Shown one piece after another: positions 10,181 through 21,480 of a stretch of DNA of 64,000 nucleotides (the stretch's first letter is position 1; each line of letters begins with the position of its first letter). This DNA is from Cephalotus follicularis (lineage: Eukaryota > Streptophyta > Magnoliopsida > Oxalidales > Cephalotaceae): assembly GCA_001972305.1 (NCBI GenBank), contig BDDD01000435.1:718365-782364 (forward strand). The letters are read 5' to 3'. The notes under the pieces were generated by a model. It saw nothing but the letters and a program-made list of their open reading frames with translations. It was not told the origin of the DNA and ran no database searches. A program made the position numbers and the translations under genes.

Positions 10181-12013
10181 ATGGAAAACAGAGGAAGGCG
10201 TGGCCAACGGGGTGGAAGGAATGTTCCTGCCCTTGCCCCTGCCCCTGCCCCTATTCCTATTGATGATGAACCGACTCCTGGTAATGCTTTTCCAGAGTAT
10301 GATCCTAATGCTCCACCAGCGGGTGTTGACCCTGAGGTTTGGAGACAGTTGTGTGCCACTATGGCACAGATGCATACTATGGTGGACGCCAGCAGGCTAG
10401 AGTGGAACGTAGACCAAGGAGGGAAGACATGTTAAGTCGATTCTTAAAGTTGCAGCCTCCAACATTTGTAGGACTCCCTGATCCTACCCTTGCTGAGTCT
10501 TGGCTAACCCATCTGGAAAAGATCTTTGAAGTCATGGGATGTGATAATGAACAGAGATTGGTATTAGCAGTGTATATGCTCCAAGGAGAAGCTGAGCACT
10601 GGTGGGCTATGGTTAATACCGATTTGACAAGAAATGGTACAGTCCGCTCTTGGGATGCCTTCAAAGGAGAATTTAATGCAAGGTACTACCCTCAGGTAGA
10701 GACAGACAGAAGAGAGATTGAATTTGCTAACTTGGTACAAGGAAGTATGACAGTTGCTGAGTATGAGGCTAGATTCATGCAGTTAGCCCGATCTGCTCCA
10801 TACTTAGTGGAAGGCCAAGAGCGTAGAGCAAAGAAGTTCCTTCGGGGACTGAGATTGGATTTGAGGAGGCAATTGACTCCCTTGGGGTTGACCTCCATAT
10901 CAGATATTTCTTCCCGAGCTATGCAGCTTGAGGATATTGCAGCTGAGGCTAGACTGATGAGGAATGCAGCCCGTACCAGGCCTACTCCTTCTTCTTGGCA
11001 GAGTGGTAGTGACAGTGGCAGTGCTAAATCACAGAAGACAGATAGTAGTCCCTCACCTGGTTCTCAGGGTAGCAATCAGGATAGTGGGAATCTATCCCGT
11101 TCCCAGAGGAGAGGCAGATCGAGGAACGCACGTCGAGGAGGCCGATCTTCAGCACCTAGTCAGGGTACACCCTCCAGACTTTCTGATAGTGGTAATCAGA
11201 GTGCTACGATTTCTTGTGTGCATTGTCAGAAGACCAACCATACTTCTGAGAATTGTAGATGGTTCTTGGGCCATTGCTTGGTTTGTGACGGACCCGACCA
11301 CATTGCTAGAGATTGTCCTCGGAATTCTCGTCCTAGAGGTTTTGATCAGACACAGCGGGCACCGCCTCCACCAGGACCGACAGCTAGTGTACCGTCTTCT
11401 TCCTGGGGGACTTCTCAGTCCAGGGGGAAGCAGCCTATGGGTTCTGCTCCGAAAGTTCAGGCTAGAGTGTTTGCTATGGAACCGAGCGCTACAGCACGGT
11501 CAGATGTTGTGATTGGAGGTACCATTCGACTCTTTCAGCTTCCAGCGCGGGTTCTTATTGATCCGGGTTCATCTTATTCATTCATTGCATTGCATTTTGT
11601 CTCCCATGTTGGTTTGAGGCCTGAGTACCTTCCTTTCTTTATGGAGGTATCCACACCTCTCGGTGAGTCAGCGACCACCGATCGAGTGTGTAGAGATTGC
11701 ATTGTTGAGATTGATGATCGTTGCTTGTTAGCCGATCTTATTGTTTTACCGATGGATTGCCTAGATGTGATTCTTGGCATGGATTGGTTGTCTGCTAGCT
11801 TTGCTCAGGTGGATTGTCATCGGAAAGTAGTGGTTTTTAGTCCTCCGGGACGACCACTTTTTCGGTTTCTTGGCACCTTAGAGCCTTTGTTTTCCGATGA
11901 TTTCGGCTTTACATGCAGACAGATTGTTGCGACAGGGATGTCAAGGATTTCTGGCACATGTGCTCGATATTGACAGATGGCGGCCGGAACTGGAGGATAT
12001 TCCAGTGGTTTGC
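10181..12013 (+). pseudogene. gag-protease region of the Tekay-like element
   Basis: The likely start is the ATG at 10181 (MENRGRRGQRGG), with a Pro/Ala-rich N-terminus. The capsid part has LPDPTLAESWLTHLEKIF and GEAEHWWAMV. A Ser/Gln/Arg-rich linker leads to a zinc knuckle of the form CxxC...H...C (CVHCQKTNHTSENC, then CLVCDGPDHIARDC). The retropepsin-like part has VLIDPGSSYSFIA and LGMDWL. In this family gag packs the element RNA and the protease cuts the polyprotein. The copy is a fossil with about two or three breaks and does not reach reverse transcriptase. Confidence 0.85.
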
Positions 12014-12192
12014 ATTTATAAAAGATTAAACAAATAGAGCATTTTTGACGTGGCATCTAATGTGAAAAATTGCTCACGTGTCAATTGGTCATTGGTTGAA
12101 AAAAAAATTATGTAAAAAATCGGAGAAGAAGAAACGAAACAAAAAGAAAAATCCCAAAACATATGCCTTCTTCCTTCTTAGATGAACCCTAA
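12014..12192 (+). repeat. Left inverted arm of the Pack-MULE-like element
   Basis: It pairs with 12851-13042 in reverse complement. Shared blocks are ttaaacaaatagag, tttttgacgtggcatct, gtgaaaaattgc, cattggttgaaaaaaa and aaaacatatgccttcttcc. Identity is roughly 85-90% by eye. Confidence 0.88.
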
Positions 12193-12224
12193 CTTACATC
12201 TTCTAAATCCATCACAAACAAAAA

Positions 12225-12714
12225 TCTTCTCAATCAATTGAGAAGGCATCTGTATATTCAACCAAAGGGAATTACTGGCAATGGGCAAGGATTTGATCTT
12301 CCAAGAAGATGTTTGGGTGGGTTTTCCCGTCAAACCCCTTTGTCATCACCAAGGCAGTCTGCCCTAGCTGCTGCAAAGAACAGATCAAAACGTGATATTC
12401 TATTACCATCAGGACCTAGACTTATAGGTGGTGATAACAACATTAAAGCTGCACTTAGCCCAATACAAGCTGCTGCTATGGCTGCAGAAAGGAGATTGCA
12501 TGATAATTTATGGTGTGGGTTGAAATCTCCAGGTAATGATACAGGTGCTGAAGAAAATCTTGTGTCTTCGATTGGATCATCCGGAGGATCGACATCTTCC
12601 ACAGTTGCTGAGAGCGGATCTATTCGACCTTCACATCTTCAATCCCTGTCTTCTTAGGAGAATGTGGATCTTGCTACAAATTGGAAGTGCAATACATGTA
12701 CTTTATTGAACCAG
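12225..12714 (+). pseudogene. Captured fragment of a WLM/WSS1-like metalloprotease gene
   Basis: Between the arms the plus strand encodes a plausible plant exon. It reads RRCLGGFSRQTPLSSPRQSA, then ALAAAKNRSKRD, LPSGPRLIGGDNNIKAAL, and SPIQAAAMAAERRLHDNLWC. After one in-frame stop at 12655-12657 comes NWKCNTCTLLNQ, the start of a RanBP2-type zinc finger (W-x-C-x2-C-T-L-x-N). A splice donor (cag|gtatct) follows at 12714. This arrangement fits the C-terminal half of plant WLM-domain (WSS1-like, DNA-protein crosslink repair) proteins. The metalloprotease WLM domain is not in the fragment. The stop and the lack of a promoter or catalytic part make it a dead or chimeric fragment. The family call is from memory of the wording, not from a search. 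Confidence 0.65.
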
Positions 12715-12850
12715 GTATCTTTATCTCTATGTTCTATGGGATAATGATGTTACTTACATGATGGTGTTGTCAGTGAACTATAAATGTAATATTATCTTTC
12801 ATAATTATAATATTAATGAGTTGAATATACTGTAACTAACTATAATTTTT

Positions 12851-13042
12851 TTAGGGTTCATGTAAAAAGGAAGAAGGCATATGTTTTGGGATTTTTTTTT
12901 TATTTCTGCTTTTTGTTTTGTTTCTTCTTCTTCTTCGATGTTCTACATAATTTTTTTTCAACCAATGAACAGTCGACACGTGGGCAATTTTTCACATCAG
13001 ATGCCACGTCAAAAATTCTCTATTTGTTTAATGTTTCATAAA
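12851..13042 (-). repeat. Right inverted arm of the Pack-MULE-like element
   Basis: This is the reverse complement of the left arm, running from ttagggttcatg to ctctatttgtttaatg. The open frame at 12881-13168 is an artefact of this repeat. Outside it, 13043-13214 is the outer right terminus with no partner on the left. Confidence 0.88.
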
Positions 13043-13214
13043 GGTCACGTCACTTGCCACCTGTACTTCGTTAGTGTCCGTTACGATCTTCTGACGACAA
13101 GTAGTCAATTAAACGCGATTTTGAAGTCCAGTTATCTAATTAAACAAAATTTAAGTTCAAATACCTAATTGCAAATTTAATGAAAGTTCAGGTAATAAAT
13201 ATACAGTTTAGCCT

Positions 13215-15702
13215 AAAAAAATAATAACTTTGGGCTTTGGTTATTGACAGGTATTGACACAAGTCATAAAATGACAAAATATTTGGAGGCTGAAGTAAGT
13301 AGTATACGTAGTCTAAATTTTTTTGGCAAAAATCGAGAGGATGCATTTGCACCCCCTCGTCCCCACTTAGTTTTGCCCCCGGTTATAAATCTAGACCAAT
13401 GAAAAAAATAATCAATTGATCCAAAACAAAACAACACGTGAGAGTAAAAGAAACAAAATATTCAAGATTAGTTAATTTTTATTTTGAATTTATCTAATTC
13501 TGATAAAATTGGATAGAATTATAAGTCATATCCATAAGAAGAAACAAAATGAATGACAGTAACTATCATATTTTCATTATGAGAGATGATTGGTGACAAA
13601 CTTATAGTTTGTCACCCTATCTTATATCATTTAATTAATTTACATTAAAAAATCTACGGAAAGAACACGTTTTAAGACCCTTGAATGTAAATTAATTGAA
13701 TTGTATAAGACGAAGTAACAAACTATAAATTTGTCACCAGGTAACAATGGATCCTCCTTCTTTCATTATAGATAATGACTGTATCCTTTAACTTTTGGTT
13801 CATATTTTCCTTTTTGATCAAGACTTGGCTCAAACCTAGTTAGATTGGAGCCAAATCCTCTAATCACTTACTAATTTATTAATTTATAATTCGTGTTTCT
13901 TAAATATAATTATTAGATTTAGTTGTTCTTTCTATATAAATCATCCATATAAATTTTTAAATCCATTATATATCACAAAATTGTATATTTATAAATAATA
14001 ATTCAACGGTTATATAAGTTTCACTGTGAATTATTTGAAACTGTTGAATTATTCTATGTAAAAACACATAAATAAAATACATATAGATATCTAATTAATA
14101 AAAAAAAATACGTATAAAATCTTCATAAAAAATATTAAATTTAATCTCAAATAATTTAAATTAAAAAAAATTAAAAGATTTAGTTCCAAACAAACTTAGA
14201 GACAAATTTTCTCCATTTTCCAAATTTACAAATCGTCTTGCACCTACAAGTAACCCTGCAGGGAGACACTAAAACATTGACCAGACGGAGAGAGTTACTT
14301 GGACCCATAAATAGGTTAACTGGAGCCAGCGTCCAATTAAACGATTTGGGACCCACACAAGTGGAGCGAAGACTGGAGTGGAATGACATGTTTGAGTCAT
14401 TGGGGTGTGTACCAGCATCGTGGGCCCAAGGGCATCACAATCACCATTTTAGTCATCAAAATCAATAAATCATAGAACCCACTTGTAAGCTCCCTTGTCC
14501 CCGCTGCATATTGCACCTCCTGAGGAGAGAGAGAACCTAATTATAATTTTTCACTGTTTCACTTCACTGGCAACTGAGAAACCAATCCCTACAGGCCTTC
14601 ATGAACTTCCCTACCTATTAGTGGGCTTCAAGGTTCTTGCTGTCTTTGGACTTCTGGAAGTTCAATTCAATAGCTTCAGTAAGGTTGATGTATAGTAAAT
14701 ACCACACCGTCACATATTTGCTGTTATGTTTCAAAATCTAGCTTTTTATTGATGTTCGTGTGTTTTCATACATGTAAAAATAAAATTTGATCGCGATAGG
14801 GTCGTCTTCAAAACGGTTCCTCCGATAATAATATTAGATTTTGAGTTGATTAAAAGATTTATAAAAAATATGTAAAAGTTAAAATTATTTAACATCTCTC
14901 TCTCCATAAAAAAATGATATTATTATCAGTTTGGTGATTAAAGTAATGTCAACTCGGTTATATATAATAATGTTGGTTTAATAATTGGGTAAAACATTTT
15001 TTGATCTTTACATTTTTTATTATTGAAGTTATAAATTTGATTGATAAATTTAATGATAAGTTCTTTATCACTCCCATGTAAAATAAGCTAACATCATTTA
15101 AATAAATAATTGAAAAATATAAATAGAGAGAGTATGAAAAACAAAGAAAGTCTTTACAAAAAAAAAAAAAAAAAGGAAAGCAACATCAAAGGTAGCAGTA
15201 CAAAGAAGGCAACATAAAAACTTTTATGTTTCTTAAACTCCTAGGTAAATGAAGAAAACCTTTCCCATGGATAGCGGAAGTTGAAAACTTGAAGTGGCCG
15301 CACATATTTCAAAGTCTCAACCCCAACTTAAACCTTTGCAGTTAAATCAAGAATTAATATCACACAATCGTAAAACAATTTAATTTGTTGGACGCGTTAT
15401 TTTTTTTTATTAATTCAGGTTATTTTACTCGTAGAAGCGGCGATTATCATTTTTTTAATAATTATTGTTCATATGAGAGAAGATGCATGGATTAACTAAA
15501 ATGTGGCTTGATGGTACTGTCACCCTTTGTTTACAGTAAAAATTTATGATCAAATTAAAAATTTTCATAAATCATATTTGTTTGGATGAAAATCTGATTT
15601 TCTTTAAAAATGGACTGATTTGATCGACAAAGTATTTTGTCACAGCCTTCACTGTAATGGATTTATGGATGATGATAAGGAATGGCTTAAGAACTTGTGT
15701 TC
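13215..15702. other. AT-rich spacer
   Basis: No gene is supported. It holds the fold-back MITE at 13592-13738 and a poly-A run at about 15158-15175. The slightly GC-richer stretch at 14200-14700 contains short open frames on both strands but no recognisable protein words, splice pattern or family match. Confidence 0.55.
13592..13738. mobile_element. Fold-back MITE, 147 bp
   Basis: It runs from ggtgacaaacttatagtttg to tttgtcacc. The left arm (through cttatatcatttaattaatt and tacatt) is matched in reverse complement by the right arm (from aatgtaaattaattgaattg), so nearly the whole element folds into one hairpin of about 60-bp arms. The terminal word gtgacaaact.atagtttgtcac is itself palindromic. 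It is non-coding and the superfamily is unknown. Confidence 0.85.
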
Positions 15703-16079
15703 AGGCTCGTTCGATACTCAGTTACATTCAATATTTAGTCTATATTTGGTAATGTTTTTACATTATCAAAAGTAATTTTTGACTTCAATTTAGTATTTGG
15801 TAAAATTATTTTTGTTTTTAAAAATAGTCAAAATACTTTTTAAACTGGTCTGGTGAGTTCAGTTCGAAAAGTGTTTTTGTCAACCACATGTTTTAACTTG
15901 TTAAGAATTCTTATGAATTTTAATATCTTACAAAAAAAATTTATGATGTCTACAGCAGTTTAAAAAATATATTTATCAAACACATATTCACTACATAAGC
16001 ACTTTTGACAATATCACTTTTACTAAAATTACTTTAAAAAACACTTTTACGAAACACACATCATTACTAAACAGAGCCT
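15703..16079. mobile_element. hAT-like MITE, 377 bp
   Basis: The ends are aggctcgttcgatact (left) and, in reverse complement, aggctctgtttagtaatg (right). The flanking octamers ttgtgttc and tagtcttc agree at 6 of 8 positions, suggesting an old 8-bp target duplication as hAT elements make. The interior is AT-rich with repeated aaaagtg/cacttttg words, common in plant MITEs with this 'aggctctgttt' end. Confidence 0.75.
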
Positions 16080-16369
16080 TAGTCTTCCGCAATCATGTAA
16101 GAAAGTCAAAGTTGGTCTCTTGATAAACCTCCAATGGTCATGTTAGTATGGGAGCAAAGCAATAAGAGCAGGCATGTTGGTACGAGAGCAAAGCAAGAGG
16201 AGAAGAGGAAATAAAATAGTGAGAAAAGTACAAATGAGTAAGAATATAATACTTGTCAAATCAGATCAATGCCTATTTATAGTATAAAAGTACAAACCCT
16301 ATTGTCTTTTTGTGTTCTTACTCTATACTAACGTGGATACCTTACGTCACTCGTTACAGAATGATCAAA

Positions 16370-16598
16370 AACGAAGAATCAATATGTCATCTACATACAA
16401 ACAGATTTGCAACCTTATTAGGTACAAAGCGACAATAAAGACATTTATCTGAGTTATTGGTCTAAAAATCAAAACTCTTTACTATCTTGTCAAATTTTTT
16501 ATGTCACAATTTATGTATTTTTTTAAGACCATGCAAAGATTTGTTTTATTTACAAATTTTGTTAACAAAACCTTTCATGACATACCTTTTAGGTCGAT
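16370..16598 (-). mobile_element. Copia remnant, downstream half (RT)
   Basis: On the minus strand short runs match the later part of a Ty1/Copia reverse transcriptase, such as YDKIVKSFDF, NNSDKCLY and DDILIL. It continues the fragment at 21840-22620 across the inserted Reina-like element. It is a heavily decayed fossil with many breaks. Sequence from 16080 to 16369 is not recognised. Confidence 0.6.
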
Positions 16599-16958
16599 TG
16601 TTAGACGAACAGAACTAAAGAAACAACTGACTGGATTCTAGCTCCAAGCCAGCTCCTAAACAAAATGAAAAGATTGATTTATTTTCTTCCCTAAAACTCA
16701 GTACAAACAATGGCTTTTATTTATAGCCCAAACAACAACTAAATTTCCCTCTATTCCTAACTGATTCTAACAAACTAAAAACTTGAAACTAAATTTCCCT
16801 CAATTCCTAACTGATTTTAACAAACTAACAACTTGAACACAACTCAGCAATGGTAATCCTTCAATTTGATTGGTGGTTTCTTCATTCTTTTCCCTCTCCC
16901 TGCTATGTCATCCTCTGTAATGGCTTCTTCCTCACTAAGCTGGGTCTTGTTTGTATCA
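16599..16958 (-). repeat. 3' LTR of the Reina-like element
   Basis: 360 bp, paired with 21481-21839. The end of the pol reading frame (chromodomain tail through KPPIKLKDYHC) lies inside this repeat, so coding and LTR overlap. The 5' LTR carries the same tail sequence, as expected for that arrangement. Confidence 0.88.
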
Positions 16959-19900
16959 TTGCCACCGCCTTCAAAAGACACCTTCTCCTCAAGGTGTAGA
17001 GTAGGAAAGAGGTCTTGTAATTCCCGCAAATTTTCCCAAGTTGCTTCCTCTGGTGGCATGTTTGCCCACTGAACCAGTACCTGAGTGGAACCATCTGGTA
17101 AAATGCGAGAGTTTAATATAGCCAATGGTTTGACTTGATGTTCCACTTCAAATTGATCTGAAGGTAATATTGAAATTTGGCCAGTAGGGATGGGTCCTCT
17201 ATAAGGTTTTAGTAGGCTGACATGGAAAACTGGATGAACCTTAGAGGTAGAAGGAAGATGTATTTTATAAGCCACTGGTCCCACCTTGGAAATTATTTGA
17301 TAAGGGCCATAGTACCGCGGACTAAGCTTGTGGTGGACTTGATTTGCAAGAGAAAGTTGTTTGTAATGTTGCAATTTGACCCAGACCCAGTTACCTGTTT
17401 CATACGCAACATCCCTCTTGTGTACATCAGCTCTCTAGCAGACTGTGCAACAATCAAATTGGACTTGAGCTTCTGTAGTAGTTCACTTCGCTGAGCAAGG
17501 GAAGTATTTACTGCTTCCAAGGTTGAGGTACCATTAACATAATCTGGAATGGATGGGGGAGGTCGACCATATAAGGCTTGATACAGGGTCATTGCGATGG
17601 CGGAATGGTATGAAGTGTTGTAACAGAATTCTGCCCAAGGCAACAGCTGGAACCAATGTTGTGGTGTTTGTAAAGTGAAAGTCTTCAAATACTGCTACAA
17701 ACATCTATTCAGAACCTCAGTCTGACCATCGGTTTGCGGATGGTATGCCGTGCTCAGTTTGAGACTGGTGCCGCTAAGTTGAAACAAATGCTATCATAAT
17801 CGGCTAACAAAAATGGGATCTCTGTCAATAATGATGGACTTTGGAAAAACATGGAGTTTCACTACTATATTAAAAAAAAAAGTGCTTCAACTTTTGGGGC
17901 AGTAAATCCGATTGCCAATGCTCCAAAATGAGCAAACTTGGATAATTTGTCCACCACAACTAGAATAGCAGTATAGCCAGAAGACTTTGGTAGGCCAGTG
18001 ATGAAGTCCATGCTGAGCTCATCCCATACCAAATCAGGAATCGGAATTGGTTGAAGCAACCCATGTGGTTTGGCAGTGCTATACTTGACTTGCTGGCATT
18101 CGAGACAAGATTGAACAAAATTAACAACATCAGTCTGCATTACAGGCCAAAAAAAATTCTCAGCAAGTTTCTTAAAAGTCTTTACTGTTCCTCCTGTAAA
18201 ATTCCTTAAGTAAACTAGACCTTAAGGATGACTGTTAGCTGAGCCTTAATTTCCCCTTATACTACGGGATTCCTTCCTTGACATCATGATCCTGTAGGTG
18301 GTCGAGTTGTAACTTCTTATGCAATCCTACCAACTCAGGATCATTTTCGTTCTCCTATTTAATTGACTCCATTATAGCAAAATTTAAGGTGGAAATAGCC
18401 ATCAATGTTCCTGCTTGTGCTTCTGCCGTCAATTTTCCTGTTTGTGCTGCTGCCGAAGTAACTTCCCAATTTATTGGGACTCTACAGAGTGCATCGACCA
18501 CTTCATTCTCCTTCCCAGGTCGATAAGCAATTCTGTAATTGTAGCCTAACAGTTTACTAAGATAGTAATGCTGCTCTGGTGTCTGGATTGTCTGGTTCAT
18601 GAGATCCTTGAGGCTCTTATGGTCAGTGTAGATGGTGAACTGCCTTCCTAAGAGGTAAGGTCTCCACTTCATTACTGCTTGAGTTATTGCATATAACTCT
18701 CTGACATATGCGGATGAATTCATCAGCCTGGGTGAGAGCTTCCTGCTATAAAATGCTAAGGGATGGCCATTTTGCAGTAGCACAGCACCTATTCCCCATC
18801 CTGAAGCATCAGTCTGAATGACAAATTCCTTGGAAAAATCAGGATGTGTTAACACTAGGGTCTTAGTCATTACTGTCTTGAGTTGCAAAAATGCTTTTTG
18901 GGCTACCTCATTCCATATGAAATCGTCTTTTTTAAGCAATGTGGTGAGTGGAGTAGCAATTGAGGCATGGCCCTTCACAAATTTTCGATAGTATCCTGTT
19001 AATCCTAGAAATCCCCTCAATTCCTTGACATTTCTAGGGGCAGGCCATTGAGTCACGACTGAAATTTTTGTGTTGTCTGGTTTGACACCCCTTGCTGAGA
19101 CTATATAACCGAGATACTCAATGGACCGTTGAGCAAAGATACATTTGCTTTGCTTAGCATATAATTGGTGTGATGCTAAACATTGCAAAACTGCTGTCAA
19201 GTGAATCACATGGTCTTCGAAGGAACTACTATAGACCAATATATCATCAAAAAACACAATAACATATTTTCAAAGAAAGGGTTGAAAAACCTGGTTCATG
19301 AGGGACTGGAATGTTGAGGGCGCATTGGTTAAGCCAAATGGCATAACCAGGAATTCATAATGCCCCTGATGAGTCCTGAACGCTGTCTTATGCATATCAT
19401 CTTCCTTTACTCTGATCTGGTGATATCCATACTGAAAATCGAGCTATGAAAAGAATTTTGCCCCATGCAACTCATCTAGCAGCTCATCAATGGTGGGTAT
19501 GAGAAATTTCTTGTTGATGGCAACGGTGTTTAATGCCCTGTAGTCAATACAAAAACGCCAAGTGCCATATTTTTTATTTTTTGACCAGTAACACTGGTGA
19601 AGAAAACGAGCTCTGGCTGTGCCTTATAATCCCGACTTTTAACATCTCACTGACAAGCCTCTCGATTTCATTCTTCTGAAAATGTGGATATTGATATGGC
19701 TTAACATTTATTGGCGCTGACCCTGGTTGTAAATGAATGCAATGATCTTGCAATCTACAAGGTGGTAGTGTCTTTGGTTCTACAAATATATCCCTGTATT
19801 CATGCAGAATACTTGCAATGGCTGGGTGTGGATTGTGATCCTCTTTGGCAGCAGGTCCAGAAGCTTTCATATATAATAACGAGGCAATACTGTCACAAGC

Positions 19901-20260
19901 TTCCAATCTCTTCAGTTGTCTAGTGCATAAAGGTTCAGAATTGAAATGAGATTCTCTCTTCAGCTGGACTTGTTTCCCTTCCCACTGAAACTTCATTGTT
20001 AATTGCTTGTAATCCGTAATGACTGGACCTAAAAGTTCCAGCCATTGGATACCCACACCTTTGATGGTCAGAATATACAAATCAAATTGAAATTCATGTC
20101 CTTGAATTGTGATTGGTATATTCACACATTTGCTTGAACAAGTGAGAACTTCTCCATTGCCCACAAGCACATGGAAAGGTTTGATGTCCATCTTTGATAT
20201 TCTCAGATTGGAAACTAAGTGTTCTTGAATAAAATTGTGGGTACTGCCATTGTCAATCAA
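16844..20260 (-). pseudogene. pol region of the Reina-like element
   Basis: In minus-strand order the parts are as follows. The protease has MIDNGSTHNFIQ (near 20260). The reverse transcriptase has the palm word FFDDILVYSS (near 19250), GYIVSARGVKPD and LRGFLGLTGYYRKFV. RNase H has IQTDASGWGIGAVL and YTDHKSLKDL. The integrase has CLECQQVK and DELSMDFITGLPKSSGY (near 18000), and a later part with LLPWAEFCYNTSYH. A C-terminal chromodomain has VLVQWANMPPEEATWE (near 17050). Chromodomains in this group guide integration to heterochromatin. The region is a fossil with several breaks. Confidence 0.88.
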
Positions 20261-20263
20261 TAC

Positions 20264-21410
20264 TTATAATCTGTGGGATTGATACATACCTTGCAAATGT
20301 ATGGTTTTAGGTGTATGTTGGCCGTCAAAAGCTAACATGCTTACTTCTGGAAACTGATCACCCTCTGTCTCCTCACAGCATATTTCAGTATCATTCCCTT
20401 CTACTTGTCCTTCGTCGACCTCCTCATTGTTCACTAATAGCAAAAAGTATTTTGATTTGCATTTATGTCCAGGCCTAAACTTCTCATCGCAATTATAGCA
20501 CAACCCTTTATCTTTCCTTATTTTCAATTCTGCTGGAGTTAGTTGCTTCACTGGTATCGATGAAGAACTAACTTATATAGTTGGTGCAGGATGAGAATTT
20601 GCAATATTTGCACCGCTAATGTCTGGGGCTGTGGTACTGGTTTTACCCCAAGAACTCTTGAAAGATGATTGGAAATGTATATACTTCTCCTCATATAGCT
20701 TTGCCATAGCCATGGCTTGCAGCAATGTAGATAGTTGAGCTACTAACAATTCTCTCCTTAATTCTGGTTTAAGGCCTGAGACAAATAGACTCACCAAGAA
20801 ATCTTCTGATATGCCAGGAGCCTTGTTTGACAATTCTTCAAAACGATTCTAGAAGTCAGCTACAGTTGACCTATGGTATAACTTTGCCAGTTTTCCTCGT
20901 GGATCATCAAACTCAGAGGGTCCAAACCGAAGTTGTAATGCTCCCAAAAATTGTACCCAATTTTTGATGAGATTGTTGGCCCGCATCCATTGGTACCACG
21001 AAGAAGCAACTCCATCGAGATGAAAAAAAAGTAATTAAGAGCCTTTGGTCATCTGGAGTGGCATGGTAGTCAAAGAACTTCTGAATCTTGAACACTCAAT
21101 CAAGAGGATCGGTACCATCAAATCTTGGAACATCGATTTTAATGAATTTGGAGGCTGTTGAGTTGCTTGTTGATGTGAAGCTTAACCTAGTGTTTGGGTT
21201 AACTGGTTGAGAAGATGAAGTTTCTCTAGTGGTGGTGATTTGGTGATGCAGATATCGTAATTGAGAATCCATGGAGATTTGAATTTGTTTCAAAGTGTTT
21301 GTGATTTCTGTGAATTGGTTACCTGTATGTTTAAGGAATTCACTGTTTTGATGGTATTGCTCTGTTTGAAAAGTTTGAAGGCTTTGGGTTTGGTTTTGTA
21401 GAGCTTTCAT
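20264..21410 (-). pseudogene. gag region of the Reina-like element
   Basis: The N-terminal part has KIDVPRFDGTDPLD (near 21100). A middle part with FVSGLKPELRRELL (near 20780) follows. The C-terminal zinc knuckle is GLCYNCDEKFRPGHKCK (near 20500), a single CX2CX..HX..C finger usual for Reina-type gag. It is a fossil with a few breaks. Confidence 0.82.
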
Positions 21411-21480
21411 CTATTCATCTAGCTTGGCAAATCGTGTGCCATCCGCAATTTTTAATGTCTCAATGAAATGAAAGCACCAA

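Larger units (their letters stand above)
8292..12013 (+). mobile_element. Left part of a Tekay/Del-like Ty3/Gypsy element
   Basis: The order is a long LTR (8292-9993), a primer-binding site tggtatcagag (9997-10007, complementary to initiator Met-tRNA), gag with a zinc knuckle, and an aspartic protease region ending near 12013. Pol beyond protease and the right LTR are not in the window. The sequence passes directly into the Pack-MULE-like element at about 12014. The element is broken (a few breaks) and incomplete. Without a second LTR its age cannot be estimated. The lineage call rests on the LTR length, the PBS, and the gag/protease wording (for example GMDWLSASFAQVDC). Confidence 0.85.
12014..13214. 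mobile_element. Pack-MULE-like Mutator element with captured gene piece
   Basis: Two long inverted arms (12014-12192 and 12851-13042) flank about 660 bp of unrelated, partly coding sequence. The right side extends further outward (13043-13214) into the sequence agtttagcc. Read inward, this begins ggctaaact...cctgaactttcatt, a wording typical of plant Mutator-like element ends. The left side lacks that outer ~170 bp and joins retroelement sequence at 12013/12014. No transposase is present. The superfamily assignment is by end wording and long TIRs. A 9-bp target duplication cannot be tested because the left end is missing. Confidence 0.72.

Noticed and set aside
14180-14700. Small gene on either strand
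   Set aside because: Short frames on both strands without conserved words, splice pattern or promoter context.
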